Numbered from the stretch's first letter, positions 1 to 9,224 are shown. The stretch: 64,000 nucleotides of DNA from E44-bin32 sp034430595 (GCA_034430595.1 DAOUEL010000078.1:62001-126000); one strand, 5' to 3'. Numbers and translations: made by a program. Notes: generated by a model not told the origin, from the letters alone.

Positions 1-1
1 G

Positions 2-187
2 ATCGATCGCTACTACACGCTTGAGGAGTTCGCCGAACTTGAAACCTTTGGCAAGCAGATCGGCTTCCGTTGGGTGGAGAGCGGTCCATTGGTGCGTTCT
101 TCCTATCACGCCGAACAACAGGTCCGGGCGTTAAGCATTGTGCACCGCAAACTGTACGGCGAACCGGCTGCCCATATCGACGCCTGA
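2..187 (+). CDS. lipA: Lipoyl synthase, C-terminal end (partial)
   Basis: The window opens inside this gene; 61 codons are readable up to a TGA at 185-187. The residues include RYYTLEEF and the strongly conserved VESGPLVRSSYHA, the signature of the C-terminus of the radical-SAM enzyme LipA, which inserts sulfur into octanoyl groups on lipoyl domains. The iron-sulfur cluster motifs lie upstream of the window. Recognition rests on this conserved tail alone, but the stretch is distinctive. Confidence 0.88.
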   Translation: MDRYYTLEEFAELETFGKQIGFRWVESGPLVRSSYHAEQQVRALSIVHRKLYGEPAAHIDA

Positions 188-211
188 AGAACCCCATACC
201 CCCTTGAGTAG

Positions 212-240
212 ACCCCTCGCCTGCGGGGTTTAGCCCTTTT
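212..240 (+). terminator. Possible weak terminator after lipA
   Basis: A short hairpin with arms ACCCC (212-216) and GGGGT (225-229) is followed by a loose T-rich stretch ending in TTTT at 237-240. The stem is only 5 bp, so this is a weak call. Confidence 0.3.
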
Positions 241-264
241 GAACGCACACGGAGGGTGGTTTTC

Positions 265-1530
265 TTGACGATCTACTCCATCAAAGCACTGCGCACGCTG
301 GCGCTGGTCGCGCAGGACCTGCACCTGCCAATTGGCGGCGAGCCGGCGATTGACACTGAGACGCTGCTTGCGCTGATTGAACGCCTTGGATGCCTCCAGA
401 TTGATACGCTGCAGCGCGTGCACCGCAGTCACTACCTGGCAATCTGGAGTCGTCGAGGGACGTATTCAACTGGATTGCTCGATGCATTGGCCTATGGCGG
501 CGTGGATGACAACGGTCAGCCGATTGAGAGAAAATTGTTTGAGTTCTGGTTCCACGCCGCTTGCCTTTTGCCGTTCTCCGCGTACCGCTTTCGCATGTAC
601 CGCATGCAATATGTGGCGCAGGGTGGTGGATCTTATACCCGCTCCTGGTTGGCAAAGCCCGGGACACGCCGCCTGCTTCAAGAGGTTCATGACCGTGTGC
701 GCCGGCATGGCCCGCTGCGGGTGCGTGATTTCGAGCATGATGGAAAACGCCAGGGGACATGGTGGGATTGGAAGCCGGCCAAGAGCGCCCTCGAACATCT
801 TTTCAGCCGCGGTGACTTGATGATCGCTGACCGGGAGAACTTCCAGCGTGTGTACGATCTCACCGAGCGCGTGCTGCCGAAATGGGTCAATCTCCAACAC
901 CCGACACCGGACGAAACCGCACGATACGTTCTCGAAACCGGCGCTCGCGCCCTGGGTGTGTGTGAGCTGCGCCAGATCGCGGATTACAGCCACGATTACT
1001 CTCGCGGAGAGGCCAGGCCCTTCCTGGAGCAGCTGCTCGACGAAGGGATACTCGTGCCTGTTCAAGGCCGTCTGTGGGACCGCAGCCTGGTTGAACTGAT
1101 GATCCATCGCGATAACCAACCAGTATTGGAGCAGGCCAGCAGTGGTGAATTGAAGGCAGAACGCACGACGCTGCTCTCACCCTTCGACAACCTCTTCTAT
1201 TCGCAGGGCAGGGACCAGATGCTGTGGAACTTTCGCCAGGTCCTTGAAGCCTACAAGCCGGCCGATCAGCGTGAATGGGGCTACTTCTGCCTGCCGATTC
1301 TTGACCGGGAGCGGTTGGTCGGGCGGCTTGATCCGAAATTGGAGCGTAGAAGCGGCACGCTGCGAATCGAAGCGCTCTACCTCGAACCCGGGATCAAACC
1401 GACCCAACGCCTGGCGCGTTCATTGGCCCACACGCTGCGAGATTTTATGAATTTCCATAAGGCTCATGACCTCGTCATCGAGCGCAGCCTGCCAGGTGAA
1501 TTCGGAGCCCAGGTGCTGCGGGAGTTGTGA
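265..1530 (+). CDS. YcaQ/AlkX-like DNA glycosylase (HTH_42 family)
   Basis: A 421-residue winged-helix protein of the family that includes E. coli YcaQ, which opens DNA interstrand crosslinks and removes bulky alkylated bases. The segment LGCLQIDTLQRVHRSHYLAIWSR (in two halves, residues about 41-63) carries Q-I-D at 45-47, matching the QxD catalytic motif of the YcaQ branch rather than the QxQ of AlkZ. I place the start at TTG 265, because GGAGG at 251-255 has a 9-base spacer to it; the in-frame GTG at 256 directly abuts that GGAGG. Follows lipA on the same strand. Family assignment is good; substrate is inference. Confidence 0.82.
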   Translation: MTIYSIKALRTLALVAQDLHLPIGGEPAIDTETLLALIERLGCLQIDTLQRVHRSHYLAIWSRRGTYSTGLLDALAYGGVDDNGQPIERKLFEFWFHAACLLPFSAYRFRMYRMQYVAQGGGSYTRSWLAKPGTRRLLQEVHDRVRRHGPLRVRDFEHDGKRQGTWWDWKPAKSALEHLFSRGDLMIADRENFQRVYDLTERVLPKWVNLQHPTPDETARYVLETGARALGVCELRQIADYSHDYSRGEARPFLEQLLDEGILVPVQGRLWDRSLVELMIHRDNQPVLEQASSGELKAERTTLLSPFDNLFYSQGRDQMLWNFRQVLEAYKPADQREWGYFCLPILDRERLVGRLDPKLERRSGTLRIEALYLEPGIKPTQRLARSLAHTLRDFMNFHKAHDLVIERSLPGEFGAQVLREL

Positions 1531-1584
1531 GAGGAGCATCCGTTTCCCCATGAATCGTACCGGACCTCGCCGGGTCAGTTCTCC

Positions 1585-1986
1585 ATGAACCCGGTCACCG
1601 CCAGCCTGACAGCCAGGATCGAAGATCGCGAGCTGCATGAGTTCATCCGATTATGGGACGAGCTCGAGGAACTGGTGATCGATATTTCCCGGAACGGAAG
1701 GATGAAGCCCAGCCAGCGCGCAGCACACCGGTCGTTACGCAATACCCTCATACCGGTATACTCCCGCTGGGAAGTACAGCTCGCTCCTTACCGCCGGGAA
1801 TTGAAAATCGTGAATATGCAAGGCGACATCGATCCCTTCCGGCAGATCCTGGAGGTCAGCAATCTGGACGATAAAATCAATTCCAGATCTACTCTTGAGG
1901 CGCTGCCTCATGCCCGGCAGGTGATCAATCACTTCCTGCTGGACAGAATTGAGAAAGAGTCAGGATCAGCCGATGAGCGATCTTGA
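1585..1986 (+). CDS. Conserved-looking hypothetical protein, helical
   Basis: A 133-residue, charged, mostly helical soluble protein with no signal peptide or membrane segment and no motif I recognise. Its end overlaps the next gene's ATG at 1973 by 14 bases, which suggests translational coupling, so it is probably a real gene in the same transcript. No function can be assigned. Confidence 0.6.
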   Translation: MNPVTASLTARIEDRELHEFIRLWDELEELVIDISRNGRMKPSQRAAHRSLRNTLIPVYSRWEVQLAPYRRELKIVNMQGDIDPFRQILEVSNLDDKINSRSTLEALPHARQVINHFLLDRIEKESGSADERS

Positions 1987-2875
1987 GCAGAACCTGCGCC
2001 ACCGGCAATTCGATACGGGTGAATTGTGGCTGCACCTCGTAGAGAGTGGTCCCGTAGCCGGCCAGCCCCTTCTCCTGCTGCACGGCTTTCCGGAGTTCTG
2101 GTATGGATGGAGGGGGCAGATCGGCCCGCTGGCCGAGGCTGGCTACCGAGTGATCGCTCCGGACCAGCGGGGCTACAACCTGAGCGACAAACCTCCCGGC
2201 TTGCGAGCCTACATGATCGAGCGCCTCGTAGCCGATGTGATTGCCATCATACAGGATGCCGGAGCCGATCCTGTCGACCTGGTGGGGCACGATTGGGGTG
2301 CAATTGTTGCCTGGCACGTCGCCATGCGTTCACCGGAGCTGCTGCGTAAATTGGTCATTCTCAACGTGCCGCATCCGGCCGCGATGGCCGCAACCCTACG
2401 ATCGAGCTGGCGGCAGCGCTTGCGCAGCTGGTACATTCTCTTCTTCCAGCTTCCCTGGCTGCCCGAGTGGCTGCTCGGCATGAAGAGGGCGGCCGGCCTG
2501 GTCCGCCTGCTCAAAGGCAGCAGCCGAACGGGCAGTTTTACCAGTCCTGATCTTGAACGCTACCGGGAGGCGTGGACGCAACCCGGTGCGATCAGAGGCA
2601 TGCTGGGCTGGTATCGTGCCGCGCTGCGCTTCCCGGGTCAGACCTTCCTGGATCGGCGAGTCGCAACGCCAACAATGATCCTGTGGGGCGAGCGTGATGT
2701 GGCTTTGGAAACCGAGATGGCCCGTATGAGCCTGGATTGGTGCGATCAGGCGCAGTTGGTGACCTTCCCAACGGCTTCGCACTGGGTCCAGCATGACCAG
2801 GTGGGAGCCGTCAACCAGCACTTGCTCGAGTTCCTGGGATCAGCGCAGTCGGAGCGCAGGTTGAATACCGGGTGA
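1973..2875 (+). CDS. Alpha/beta hydrolase, epoxide-hydrolase type
   Basis: A 300-residue alpha/beta-hydrolase. HGFPEFW (37-43) is the oxyanion-hole motif, GHDWG (105-109) holds the nucleophile as Asp107, and SHWVQHD near residue 270 supplies the catalytic histidine. An aspartate nucleophile with HGFP and GHDWG is typical of soluble epoxide hydrolases and haloalkane-dehalogenase relatives; the lack of a dehalogenase-type Trp pair and the HGFPE motif favour epoxide hydrolase. ATG 1973 has AGGA just upstream and lies inside the end of the previous gene. Substrate unknown. Confidence 0.85.
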   Translation: MSDLEQNLRHRQFDTGELWLHLVESGPVAGQPLLLLHGFPEFWYGWRGQIGPLAEAGYRVIAPDQRGYNLSDKPPGLRAYMIERLVADVIAIIQDAGADPVDLVGHDWGAIVAWHVAMRSPELLRKLVILNVPHPAAMAATLRSSWRQRLRSWYILFFQLPWLPEWLLGMKRAAGLVRLLKGSSRTGSFTSPDLERYREAWTQPGAIRGMLGWYRAALRFPGQTFLDRRVATPTMILWGERDVALETEMARMSLDWCDQAQLVTFPTASHWVQHDQVGAVNQHLLEFLGSAQSERRLNTG

Positions 2876-2894
2876 CCCATTCCCCGGGAGGACG

Positions 2895-2900
2895 TATAAT
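2895..2900 (+). promoter_or_regulatory. Candidate -10 box (TATAAT)
   Basis: TATAAT at 2895-2900, with a GTGAC-like -35 about 18 bases upstream inside the stop region of the epoxide-hydrolase gene, could start a transcript for the membrane protein at 2965 and the genes behind it. Confidence 0.45.
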
Positions 2901-2964
2901 GAGCAGGCAATCGGCTGCTCTGCAGCCAGAGACAACGCAAACGACCGGGAGGTAGATCAAGAAG

Positions 2965-3414
2965 ATGTTCTTTCGCATCCTCATCACAGCACATAATCTT
3001 CTGCGCTGGGTGGTCTTGCTTGCAGCAATCTGGGCACTGCTGCGGGCGTACCTGGGCTGGCTTGGCCGGCGCCCTTACACCCCAATGGATAAGCAATCAG
3101 GCATTTTCTTCTCGATATTCCTCGATCTCCAAGTCACGCTTGGCATCATCCTCGCCATTTTGAGTCCCTATGTGCGCCTGGCTGCGGCCAATTTCGGGAA
3201 TGCCCTGCAGGATGAATCCCTGCGCTTCATTCTCGTACAGCATATCCCGCTGATGCTGATCGCGGTGGCGATAGTTCATATGGTCAGCAGCTGGAGCAAG
3301 AAGGCTGTTGAGGATCTCGACAAGCACCGCCGGGCAGCGCTTGGCTTCACGCTTGCCGTCGCAATCATTATTTTCGCTATTCCCTGGTGGCGGCCCCTGC
3401 TGCGGCTGGGTTGA
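2965..3414 (+). CDS. Small four-helix membrane protein
   Basis: 149 residues with about four hydrophobic helices (roughly 12-30, 45-68, 92-110 and 128-145) separated by short charged loops. GGGAGG lies upstream of ATG 2965. I do not recognise the family. It begins a tightly packed group with the thioesterase, LLM oxidoreductase and dipeptidase that follow, but its role there is unclear. Confidence 0.7.
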   Translation: MFFRILITAHNLLRWVVLLAAIWALLRAYLGWLGRRPYTPMDKQSGIFFSIFLDLQVTLGIILAILSPYVRLAAANFGNALQDESLRFILVQHIPLMLIAVAIVHMVSSWSKKAVEDLDKHRRAALGFTLAVAIIIFAIPWWRPLLRLG

Positions 3415-3457
3415 TCTGCAAGTTCGGACGCAGCTCAGCGCGACAATCGAGGCTCAC

Positions 3458-3874
3458 TTGTCCTTCCATTTCTTCCAGCCGATTGAAGTTCGCTACAGCG
3501 ACATCGATGCCCAGCATCATGTAAACAGTGCCCGCTACTTCACGTATATGGAGCAGGCGCGAGCGGCGTACCTTCGAAAACTTGGGCTGTGGGCGGGCGA
3601 AGATTTCAACGCCATCGGCATCATCATCGCCGACCAATCCTGCTCCTATAAGAGCCCCATTCGGTTTGGCCAGGCGATTGAGGTCGGGGTGCAGACCACA
3701 ACGATCGGGACGAAGAGCATTCAGATGGAATATCTCATTCGCGATCAAAACGATCAACATGAGCTCGCCAGCGGGCGCACGGTGCTGGTCGCGTTCGACT
3801 ATCTCGCCGGGCAATCGATCACGGTACCGGAGCGGTGGAAGAAGCTGATCCAATCTTTTGAGGCTGAGGCGTGA
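3458..3874 (+). CDS. Acyl-CoA thioesterase, YbgC/4HBT hotdog family
   Basis: A 138-residue hotdog-fold thioesterase. RYSDIDAQHHVNSARYF (12-28) is the family's N-terminal signature, with Asp17 in the position of the catalytic aspartate. I choose TTG 3458 (GAGG at 3449-3452 just upstream) because it gives the usual length and N-terminus; a longer frame runs back into the upstream membrane-protein gene and has an unrelated N-terminal sequence. The stop overlaps the next start as ATGA. It should hydrolyse an acyl-CoA thioester; the acyl group is unknown. Confidence 0.82.
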   Translation: MSFHFFQPIEVRYSDIDAQHHVNSARYFTYMEQARAAYLRKLGLWAGEDFNAIGIIIADQSCSYKSPIRFGQAIEVGVQTTTIGTKSIQMEYLIRDQNDQHELASGRTVLVAFDYLAGQSITVPERWKKLIQSFEAEA

Positions 3875-4911
3875 TGGCAGAAAAACCGGAGCGGGGGCGA
3901 AGCCGGTTATCGCTTGACGCTGCGCTGCCCCCGGTGAGCCTGGCGGAGGCCGGAGACATCGCAGGGGCGGCTGAACGCGTCGGCTTTTCCGCACTGTGGA
4001 CCAGCGAAACCCAGCATGATCCTTTCCTGCCCCTGGCCCTTGCCGCGAGCAGAACGAGCAGCATCCAGCTGGGGACCGCTGTCGCGATCGCCTTTGCTCG
4101 CAGCCCGGGTGTGGTTGCCTATACGGCGTGGGATCTGGCGCAGGCCTCCGGAGGACGCTTCATCCTCGGCCTGGGAACCCAGGTTAAACCCCATATTGAA
4201 CGGCGATTTGGCATGCCGTGGCCGCAGTCCCCGGCCGGAAAGCTGCGAGAATTCGTGGCCGCGCTGCGTGCTTTCTGGCATACCTGGCAGCGTGGCGAGC
4301 CGCTCTCCATGCGCGGGGAGTACTTCCGTTTGAGCCTGATGTCTCCCTTTTTTAACCCCGGGCCGATCGACCACCCGGACATTCCGATCTACCTGGCCGG
4401 CGTAAACATCGGCATGGCCCGTCTGGCTGGCGAGATCGCCGAAGGGTTCCACGCCCATCCACTGCACAGCGAACGCTACCTGCGTGAAGTGATTCGACCG
4501 GCGTTGGCCGAAGGCGCCGCTGCGGCCGGTCGCAGCTCTGACGAAATCACACTCACAGCCTCCGTTTTCATGGTGACGGATGAGGCTTCCGAGTTCTTTG
4601 TCCGCAGCCAGATCGCATTTTACGCCTCGACCCCCTCCTACCGGCGCGTCATGGCACTCCACGGTTGGGAGGCGGTCGCAGAGGAGCTCTCTGGATTAGC
4701 CAGGCGTCAGGATTGGAGCGCCATGTCCGACCTGATCAGCGATGACATGCTGGCTGCGTTTGCGATCGTAGCTCAACCGGCCGATCTCCCAGGGGCGATT
4801 CGATCTCGTTATGAAGGCCTGGCAAATCGGGTGATTCCCTATATGCCCTACTACCCTGGTACACAGGATGAGTTCTGGGCCAACCTTGTGGAAGGGATGC
4901 GAAACCCGTGA
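3874..4911 (+). CDS. LLM-class F420/flavin-dependent oxidoreductase
   Basis: 345 residues of the luciferase-like (TIM-barrel) family. Recognisable blocks include the N-terminal EAGDIAGAAERVGFSALW, the barrel strand with SSIQLGTAVAIAFARSP and the GGRFILGLGTQVKPHIERRF segment, all typical of the TIGR03617-like F420-dependent group. Start ATG 3874 overlaps the thioesterase stop by one base. Whether the cofactor is F420 or FMN cannot be read from sequence alone. The overlap with the downstream dipeptidase (GTGA) suggests one operon. Confidence 0.85.
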   Translation: MAEKPERGRSRLSLDAALPPVSLAEAGDIAGAAERVGFSALWTSETQHDPFLPLALAASRTSSIQLGTAVAIAFARSPGVVAYTAWDLAQASGGRFILGLGTQVKPHIERRFGMPWPQSPAGKLREFVAALRAFWHTWQRGEPLSMRGEYFRLSLMSPFFNPGPIDHPDIPIYLAGVNIGMARLAGEIAEGFHAHPLHSERYLREVIRPALAEGAAAAGRSSDEITLTASVFMVTDEASEFFVRSQIAFYASTPSYRRVMALHGWEAVAEELSGLARRQDWSAMSDLISDDMLAAFAIVAQPADLPGAIRSRYEGLANRVIPYMPYYPGTQDEFWANLVEGMRNP

Positions 4912-5999
4912 TCATCGTCGACGCTCATGAAGATTTGGCCTGGAACGCACTTACCTTCGGGCGCGATTACATGCTCTCGGTTGATGAAACACGCGCCCGC
5001 GAACGCGACACTCCGATTCCGGAAAGGAACAAAGGCCAGGCGATGATTGGCCACCCTGAATGGGTCGAAGGCCGCGTGGCGGTCGTCTTTGCCACGCTCT
5101 TCGCCTCGCCCGTTAAACATCAGGAAGGGGATTGGGATACACAGGTCTACCATGATATTGAAACGGCAAGCACCTGCTACCGGGCGGATCTCGAATATTA
5201 TCAACGCCTATTTGCGGATCACCCTGATCGGATCTGCCCAATCCGCTCCGGACGCGAGCTCAAAGCCCACATTCAATCCTGGGAGGAGGACGATGACCAA
5301 CCGCCGCCCGTTGGCCTGGTAATGCTCATGGAGGGGGCGGATGGCGTTCGCGATCCGCAGGAGCTGGGCTGGTGGTATGATGCCGGTCTGCGGATCCTCG
5401 GACCAGCCTGGTCGCGCACACGCTACGCGGGAGGGACTGGCGATCCCGGACCTCTGACAGATCTGGGTCGTGAATTACTTCAGTCCATGGCTGAATACGA
5501 GATGATCCTTGATCTGAGCCATCTCGCCCCGGAAGGAGCACTGGAGGCGCTAGAACGCTACCAGGGCCCAGTTATCGCCTCTCATATCAGCCCCTTGGAG
5601 CTTGTACCGAACACCGCAAAGCCCGAACGTTACTTCAGCCGGGAGATGATCCGCCTCTGCTCTGAGCGAGGAGTCGTGATGGGCATGGTGCTCGCGAACG
5701 AGTTTCTCAAAGATGGTTGGGAGCTCGAGCACGGCCGGGAAGCCGTCACGCTCGAGGGAGTGGCACTAGCGATTGACAGCATCTGTCAGATGCTTGGCGA
5801 CTCACGCTGGGTCGGGATCGGGAGCGATTTCGATGGTGGCTTCGGCCTGGAAAGCGTACCCGCGGGCCTTGACAGTATCGCCGACCTGCGGTTAATTGGC
5901 GATGTGCTGAGCGAAAGAGGGTATTCGAACGCTGATGTTCAGGCAATCCTGGGCGGCAACTGGCTGCGCGTGCTGAGCGAATCGCTCCCGGAGTCGTAG
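4908..5999 (+). CDS. Membrane dipeptidase-like peptidase M19
   Basis: 363 residues of the renal-dipeptidase family. The N-terminal VDAHEDLAWN supplies the metal-binding HxD pair (H7, D9); MILDLSHLAP and VIASHISPL carry later metal-ligand histidines, and VGIGSDFDGG is the family's C-terminal block. GTG 4908 overlaps the previous stop. No signal peptide is visible, so the enzyme is probably cytoplasmic, cleaving dipeptides or related amides with two zinc ions. Confidence 0.88.
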   Translation: MIIVDAHEDLAWNALTFGRDYMLSVDETRARERDTPIPERNKGQAMIGHPEWVEGRVAVVFATLFASPVKHQEGDWDTQVYHDIETASTCYRADLEYYQRLFADHPDRICPIRSGRELKAHIQSWEEDDDQPPPVGLVMLMEGADGVRDPQELGWWYDAGLRILGPAWSRTRYAGGTGDPGPLTDLGRELLQSMAEYEMILDLSHLAPEGALEALERYQGPVIASHISPLELVPNTAKPERYFSREMIRLCSERGVVMGMVLANEFLKDGWELEHGREAVTLEGVALAIDSICQMLGDSRWVGIGSDFDGGFGLESVPAGLDSIADLRLIGDVLSERGYSNADVQAILGGNWLRVLSESLPES

Positions 6000-6002
6000 T
6001 CG

Positions 6003-6503
6003 ATGCCTCCCCTTACCCATAAGCAAGTGCGCCGTGCGAGGCGCTGGATGACGATCGTGCTGATCGGCTTGCTGTTCTTCCTGATCGGGATCCAGCCAGA
6101 TCTGATCGGGATGAACCGCAGCCAGACGGTCGGGTTTGTCCAGATCGGCGTGTGGCTGTTTGGCTTGGCGCTGATCTTGCTGGCGGCTTCTGCGACGGTG
6201 CGTGTTGTACGCAACGGCAAACCCACTTCACTGCTGGCGGATATCGGCCTGCGATTGATCGCCACTGGCTATGTCGTTGCCGCGACGGCTTCGCTGGCTG
6301 ATTTCATAGGAGTCGGTGCGCAGCGCATGCCGTTCATCTATTTCGGTCCCGTGCAGATGATTGGATTGATCAGTGGAGTCGTATTGAGCTTGTTGGGCGT
6401 GATTCTGTATTGGCCCCGTCAGGCGAAAGAAGGCAGGCGGGATTCGACCGCGGCTAAGCCTGGACCCCCCGCAACAAACTCCGATGCAACCTTATCGGCC
6501 TGA
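6003..6503 (+). CDS. Four-helix membrane protein of unknown function
   Basis: 166 residues with hydrophobic helices near 18-36, 48-66, 82-100 and 118-138, and a disordered, polar C-terminus. It starts 3 bases after the dipeptidase stop, so it is the last gene of that transcript. No family recognised. The 165 bases that follow (6504-6668) separate it from the convergent reductase gene and hold no gene or strong hairpin that I could see. Confidence 0.65.
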   Translation: MPPLTHKQVRRARRWMTIVLIGLLFFLIGIQPDLIGMNRSQTVGFVQIGVWLFGLALILLAASATVRVVRNGKPTSLLADIGLRLIATGYVVAATASLADFIGVGAQRMPFIYFGPVQMIGLISGVVLSLLGVILYWPRQAKEGRRDSTAAKPGPPATNSDATLSA

Positions 6504-6668
6504 TTAGTTCGATAACTCCCAGAGCTTCATTACCGTGCTGAACGGCGCGGACAGTCGTAATATTTCCAAATCGGCTTGTCCGGGCGAACCCTCTCAAGAT
6601 CTGCCCGCGCCTCGACGAACAGGATCAATACAAGCCTCGAGTTATGTATATTCGGAGAATTTACCGGC

Positions 6669-7697
6669 TTAATTCGCCATCTTCTCGGAGGAGTGCCCGG
6701 GGAAGACCTTTCCTCCCGGTCTGAGGTGGGTGTAAGCGTAGTTCACGGCGACCGTCACCTGGCCGTACCCGATGACAATCAGATTAAGCGGATCGAGATC
6801 CTCCTGCAGCGCCACATCTCCAGCCGCGTAGACTTCGGGCAGGCTGGTTTCCATCTTCGAGTTTACCTTGATATAGCGCCGGCCGATCGTCTCCAGGTTC
6901 CATTCTCGCATTGGTCCAAGGTCGGCCCTAAATCCGAGCGCAAGGATGGCGCGGTCGACATCGATCGTCATTTCTTCGTCGGTGCGGTTGTCGAAGATCA
7001 CGGCTTTCTCGATTTCATCACCACCCTGCAGCTCGCGCAGCTCGTAGAACACCCGCACATCCACCCCGGATGCCATCAATGCATTGACGGAGGTATCGTG
7101 AGCCCGAAACCCCTCCCGGCGGTGGATGAGGGTGACATGCTTGGCGATGGGCTCGAGGGATAAGGCCCAATCCACGGCGCTGTCGCCGCCGCCGATGATC
7201 AGCACGTGTTTGTCCTGGTAGATATCGAGATCTTCGACCATGTAGTCGACGCCGCGTCCCTCAAAGCGATCGATGCTCTCGTTCTTCAACTTGGTGGGCT
7301 CAAACGCGCCGATTCCGGCAGCAATGATGACCGTCCGGCTGTAATGGCGCGCCTTATCGGTCTCGATCACCCAGCACTTCTCGTCCGCTTCACCGCCAGG
7401 CAAAGGTTCTTGGAATAGATTAAGCGCACGTTCGCCGAGGGCCATGGCCGGATTCCAACGTTTAGCCTGCTCCACCAGGTTTTGGACCAGGCGCTTTGAA
7501 AGCACCTCCGGGAAGCCGGGCGTGTCGAAGATGACCTTCTCCGGGTAAAGCGCGATGAGCTGGCCGCCGGCTTGCGGCAGGGCATCGATCACTTTGACCT
7601 TCAACTCACGCAGGCCGGCGTAGAACGCGCCGAACAAACCAGTTGGCCCGGCGCCGATAAAGGTAATGTCGAATACTTCCATTCCCGATTTTCCCAT
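6669..7697 (-). CDS. Ferredoxin/flavodoxin-NADP reductase, thioredoxin-reductase type
   Basis: 342 residues. FIGAGPTG (13-20) is the FAD-binding Rossmann motif, IIGGGDSAVD (167-176) the NADP-binding one, and VYAAGDV near the C-terminus completes the FAD site. There is no CxxC pair between them, which separates this group of NAD(P)H-ferredoxin reductases from true thioredoxin reductases. It probably supplies reduced ferredoxin or accepts electrons from it. The promoter at 7742-7771 and AAAGGAG upstream support the start at 7697; an internal ATG at 7682 is an alternative. Confidence 0.88.
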   Translation of the reverse strand: MGKSGMEVFDITFIGAGPTGLFGAFYAGLRELKVKVIDALPQAGGQLIALYPEKVIFDTPGFPEVLSKRLVQNLVEQAKRWNPAMALGERALNLFQEPLPGGEADEKCWVIETDKARHYSRTVIIAAGIGAFEPTKLKNESIDRFEGRGVDYMVEDLDIYQDKHVLIIGGGDSAVDWALSLEPIAKHVTLIHRREGFRAHDTSVNALMASGVDVRVFYELRELQGGDEIEKAVIFDNRTDEEMTIDVDRAILALGFRADLGPMREWNLETIGRRYIKVNSKMETSLPEVYAAGDVALQEDLDPLNLIVIGYGQVTVAVNYAYTHLRPGGKVFPGHSSEKMAN

Positions 7698-7741
7698 TAC
7701 AGGTTTGGTGCTCCTTTGGCTTTGCTGGTAGAACGGGGCGG

Positions 7742-7771
7742 ATTATAAAGGCGTCACAGAAAAGGTGTCAA
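7742..7771 (-). promoter_or_regulatory. Sigma-70 promoter of the ferredoxin-NADP reductase
   Basis: On the minus strand, TTGACA (7766-7771) and TATAAT (7742-7747) are both perfect and 18 bp apart. The predicted transcript begins near 7735, about 38 bases before the start codon. Confidence 0.85.
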
Positions 7772-7794
7772 TCTGCAGGCCGGTTGGCGGCTCT

Positions 7795-8577
7795 TCAAGA
7801 ACCGAAGGGGAGGACGAGCGCCGCCACGGCCATCGCCGACAGCAGGCCTGCTGCGATCAGCAGATTCCCTCCAACCGAACGCCAGGGCCGCTGATCGATC
7901 AAGCGTCCTTGACCTGGCGACATCTCAATCACCTGCAGGGAAGGCCCGACGAACCACGCCAGCCCTCCACCAGCCAGTAAGCCGCCCAGGTGCCCCCAAT
8001 TGTCAATGCCCGGCATGAGGCCGAGCGCCAGGTTGAGCAGCGCTACAATGATTAGCTGGCGCAGCTGCAGCCGGCCAAAGCGCCCGAAAAGCTCGCGATG
8101 GAGATAGAGAAAAATCGCCAGCGCGCCCAGCAGGCCAAAGATCGAACCAGAAGCCCCTGCGGAAGGGTATGGGCTGAACGCCAGGCTGAAAACAACCCCT
8201 GAAAATCCACTAAGGATATATATCGCTAAGAAACGCGGAGTGCCGAAGAAGCGCTCAACCGCCGGACCAATCGCGTAGAGCGAGTACATGTTCACAAACA
8301 CGTGTGGGATGCTGACGTGCAAGAAGATCGGAGTCACAAACCGCCACAGCTGACCCTGCAGGATCTCCTGCTTTGATTTCGCGCCCCATTGCAGCAGAAG
8401 GTCGTAGCCGGTCAAAGACTGCAGAATCCACTGCCCGGCAAAGATCATGGTCGTAAAAGCGATCAGGCCGTATGTTCCCCGAAATTGTGACCAGGCTGGC
8501 CTTGGTGGCTGTGGTCGGGGTTGCTCGATCCCCTTGGAGGGAGCGCTGGATTGAGAGTCGGGTGATACAAAGCTCAT
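7795..8577 (-). CDS. Rhomboid intramembrane serine protease
   Basis: 260 residues with about six membrane helices. GASG (141-144) holds the catalytic Ser143 and WGHLGG (194-199) the partner His196; HVFVNMYSLY supplies the conserved Asn/His helix and WRF the L1-loop element. These are the standard rhomboid landmarks. The N-terminal 30 residues are polar and proline-rich. It overlaps gmk by 4 bases (ATGA), so the two are co-translated, though no functional link is evident. Confidence 0.92.
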   Translation of the reverse strand: MSFVSPDSQSSAPSKGIEQPRPQPPRPAWSQFRGTYGLIAFTTMIFAGQWILQSLTGYDLLLQWGAKSKQEILQGQLWRFVTPIFLHVSIPHVFVNMYSLYAIGPAVERFFGTPRFLAIYILSGFSGVVFSLAFSPYPSAGASGSIFGLLGALAIFLYLHRELFGRFGRLQLRQLIIVALLNLALGLMPGIDNWGHLGGLLAGGGLAWFVGPSLQVIEMSPGQGRLIDQRPWRSVGGNLLIAAGLLSAMAVAALVLPFGS

Positions 8578-9191
8578 AGTTCGACCTGGCGTGGGTCGGT
8601 GCGATGATGCTCGGCGCGAATGATGGAGGCGATTGTATCGACTGTCGTATCCAGCTGGTTGTAGGCGTTGATCACGTAGTAATCAAACATATCCACTCGG
8701 CGGAGCTCCTGACGGGCAGTCGCGATGCGCAGCTTTAGATTCTCACTGGTTTCGGTTTTACGAGCTTGCAGCCGTTGAACGAGCTCTTCCTCGCTGCGGG
8801 TCGAAAGAAAAATCAAGAGCGCTTGCGGGTATAGTTTGCGGATCGTCTCTGCGCCCTGGACATCAAGACGCATGACAACGTCCGTTCCACTGGCGAGCGC
8901 CTCGCGCACCTGGGATTTAGGAATACCCTTGTAATCCTGGTAAACGATGGCATATTCCAGCAGATCGCCCTGCTCGATCATCTCGGCAAACTGTTCCCGG
9001 CTGACGAAGAAATAATCTACACCGTCCTGCTCGCCATCACGTTGTGGGCGTGTGGTGGCGGTTACGACGAAATGCATCTGCAGTCCGCGCTCCTTCATCC
9101 GCTGCAGGACGGTGTCCTTTCCGACCCCTGAAGGGCCGGAGATGACGACCAGGAGTGGGTGATTCTGGCGCTGGATCAGGTCTTCTTGCAT
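8574..9191 (-). CDS. gmk: Guanylate kinase
   Basis: 205 residues. SGPSGVGKDT (18-27) is the P-loop; TTRPQRDGEQDGVDYFF is the GMP-binding region and RLDVQGAETIRKLYP the DVQG segment. It phosphorylates GMP to GDP. GGGAGG lies 10 bases before ATG 9191. A TATACT -10 on the minus strand at 9217-9222 overlaps the divergent promoter of the zinc-ribbon gene. Confidence 0.96.
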   Translation of the reverse strand: MQEDLIQRQNHPLLVVISGPSGVGKDTVLQRMKERGLQMHFVVTATTRPQRDGEQDGVDYFFVSREQFAEMIEQGDLLEYAIVYQDYKGIPKSQVREALASGTDVVMRLDVQGAETIRKLYPQALLIFLSTRSEEELVQRLQARKTETSENLKLRIATARQELRRVDMFDYYVINAYNQLDTTVDTIASIIRAEHHRTDPRQVEL

Positions 9192-9195
9192 GACA

Positions 9196-9224
9196 TTGAA
9201 GCCTCCCGGTGGGCTCAGTATAAT
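9196..9224 (+). promoter_or_regulatory. Overlapping divergent promoters (fmdB-like / gmk)
   Basis: On plus, TTGAAG (9196-9201) and TATAAT (9219-9224) are 17 bp apart, giving a very short leader before the FmdB-like gene. On minus, TATACT at 9217-9222 overlaps that -10, so the two directions compete for the same DNA. Confidence 0.7.
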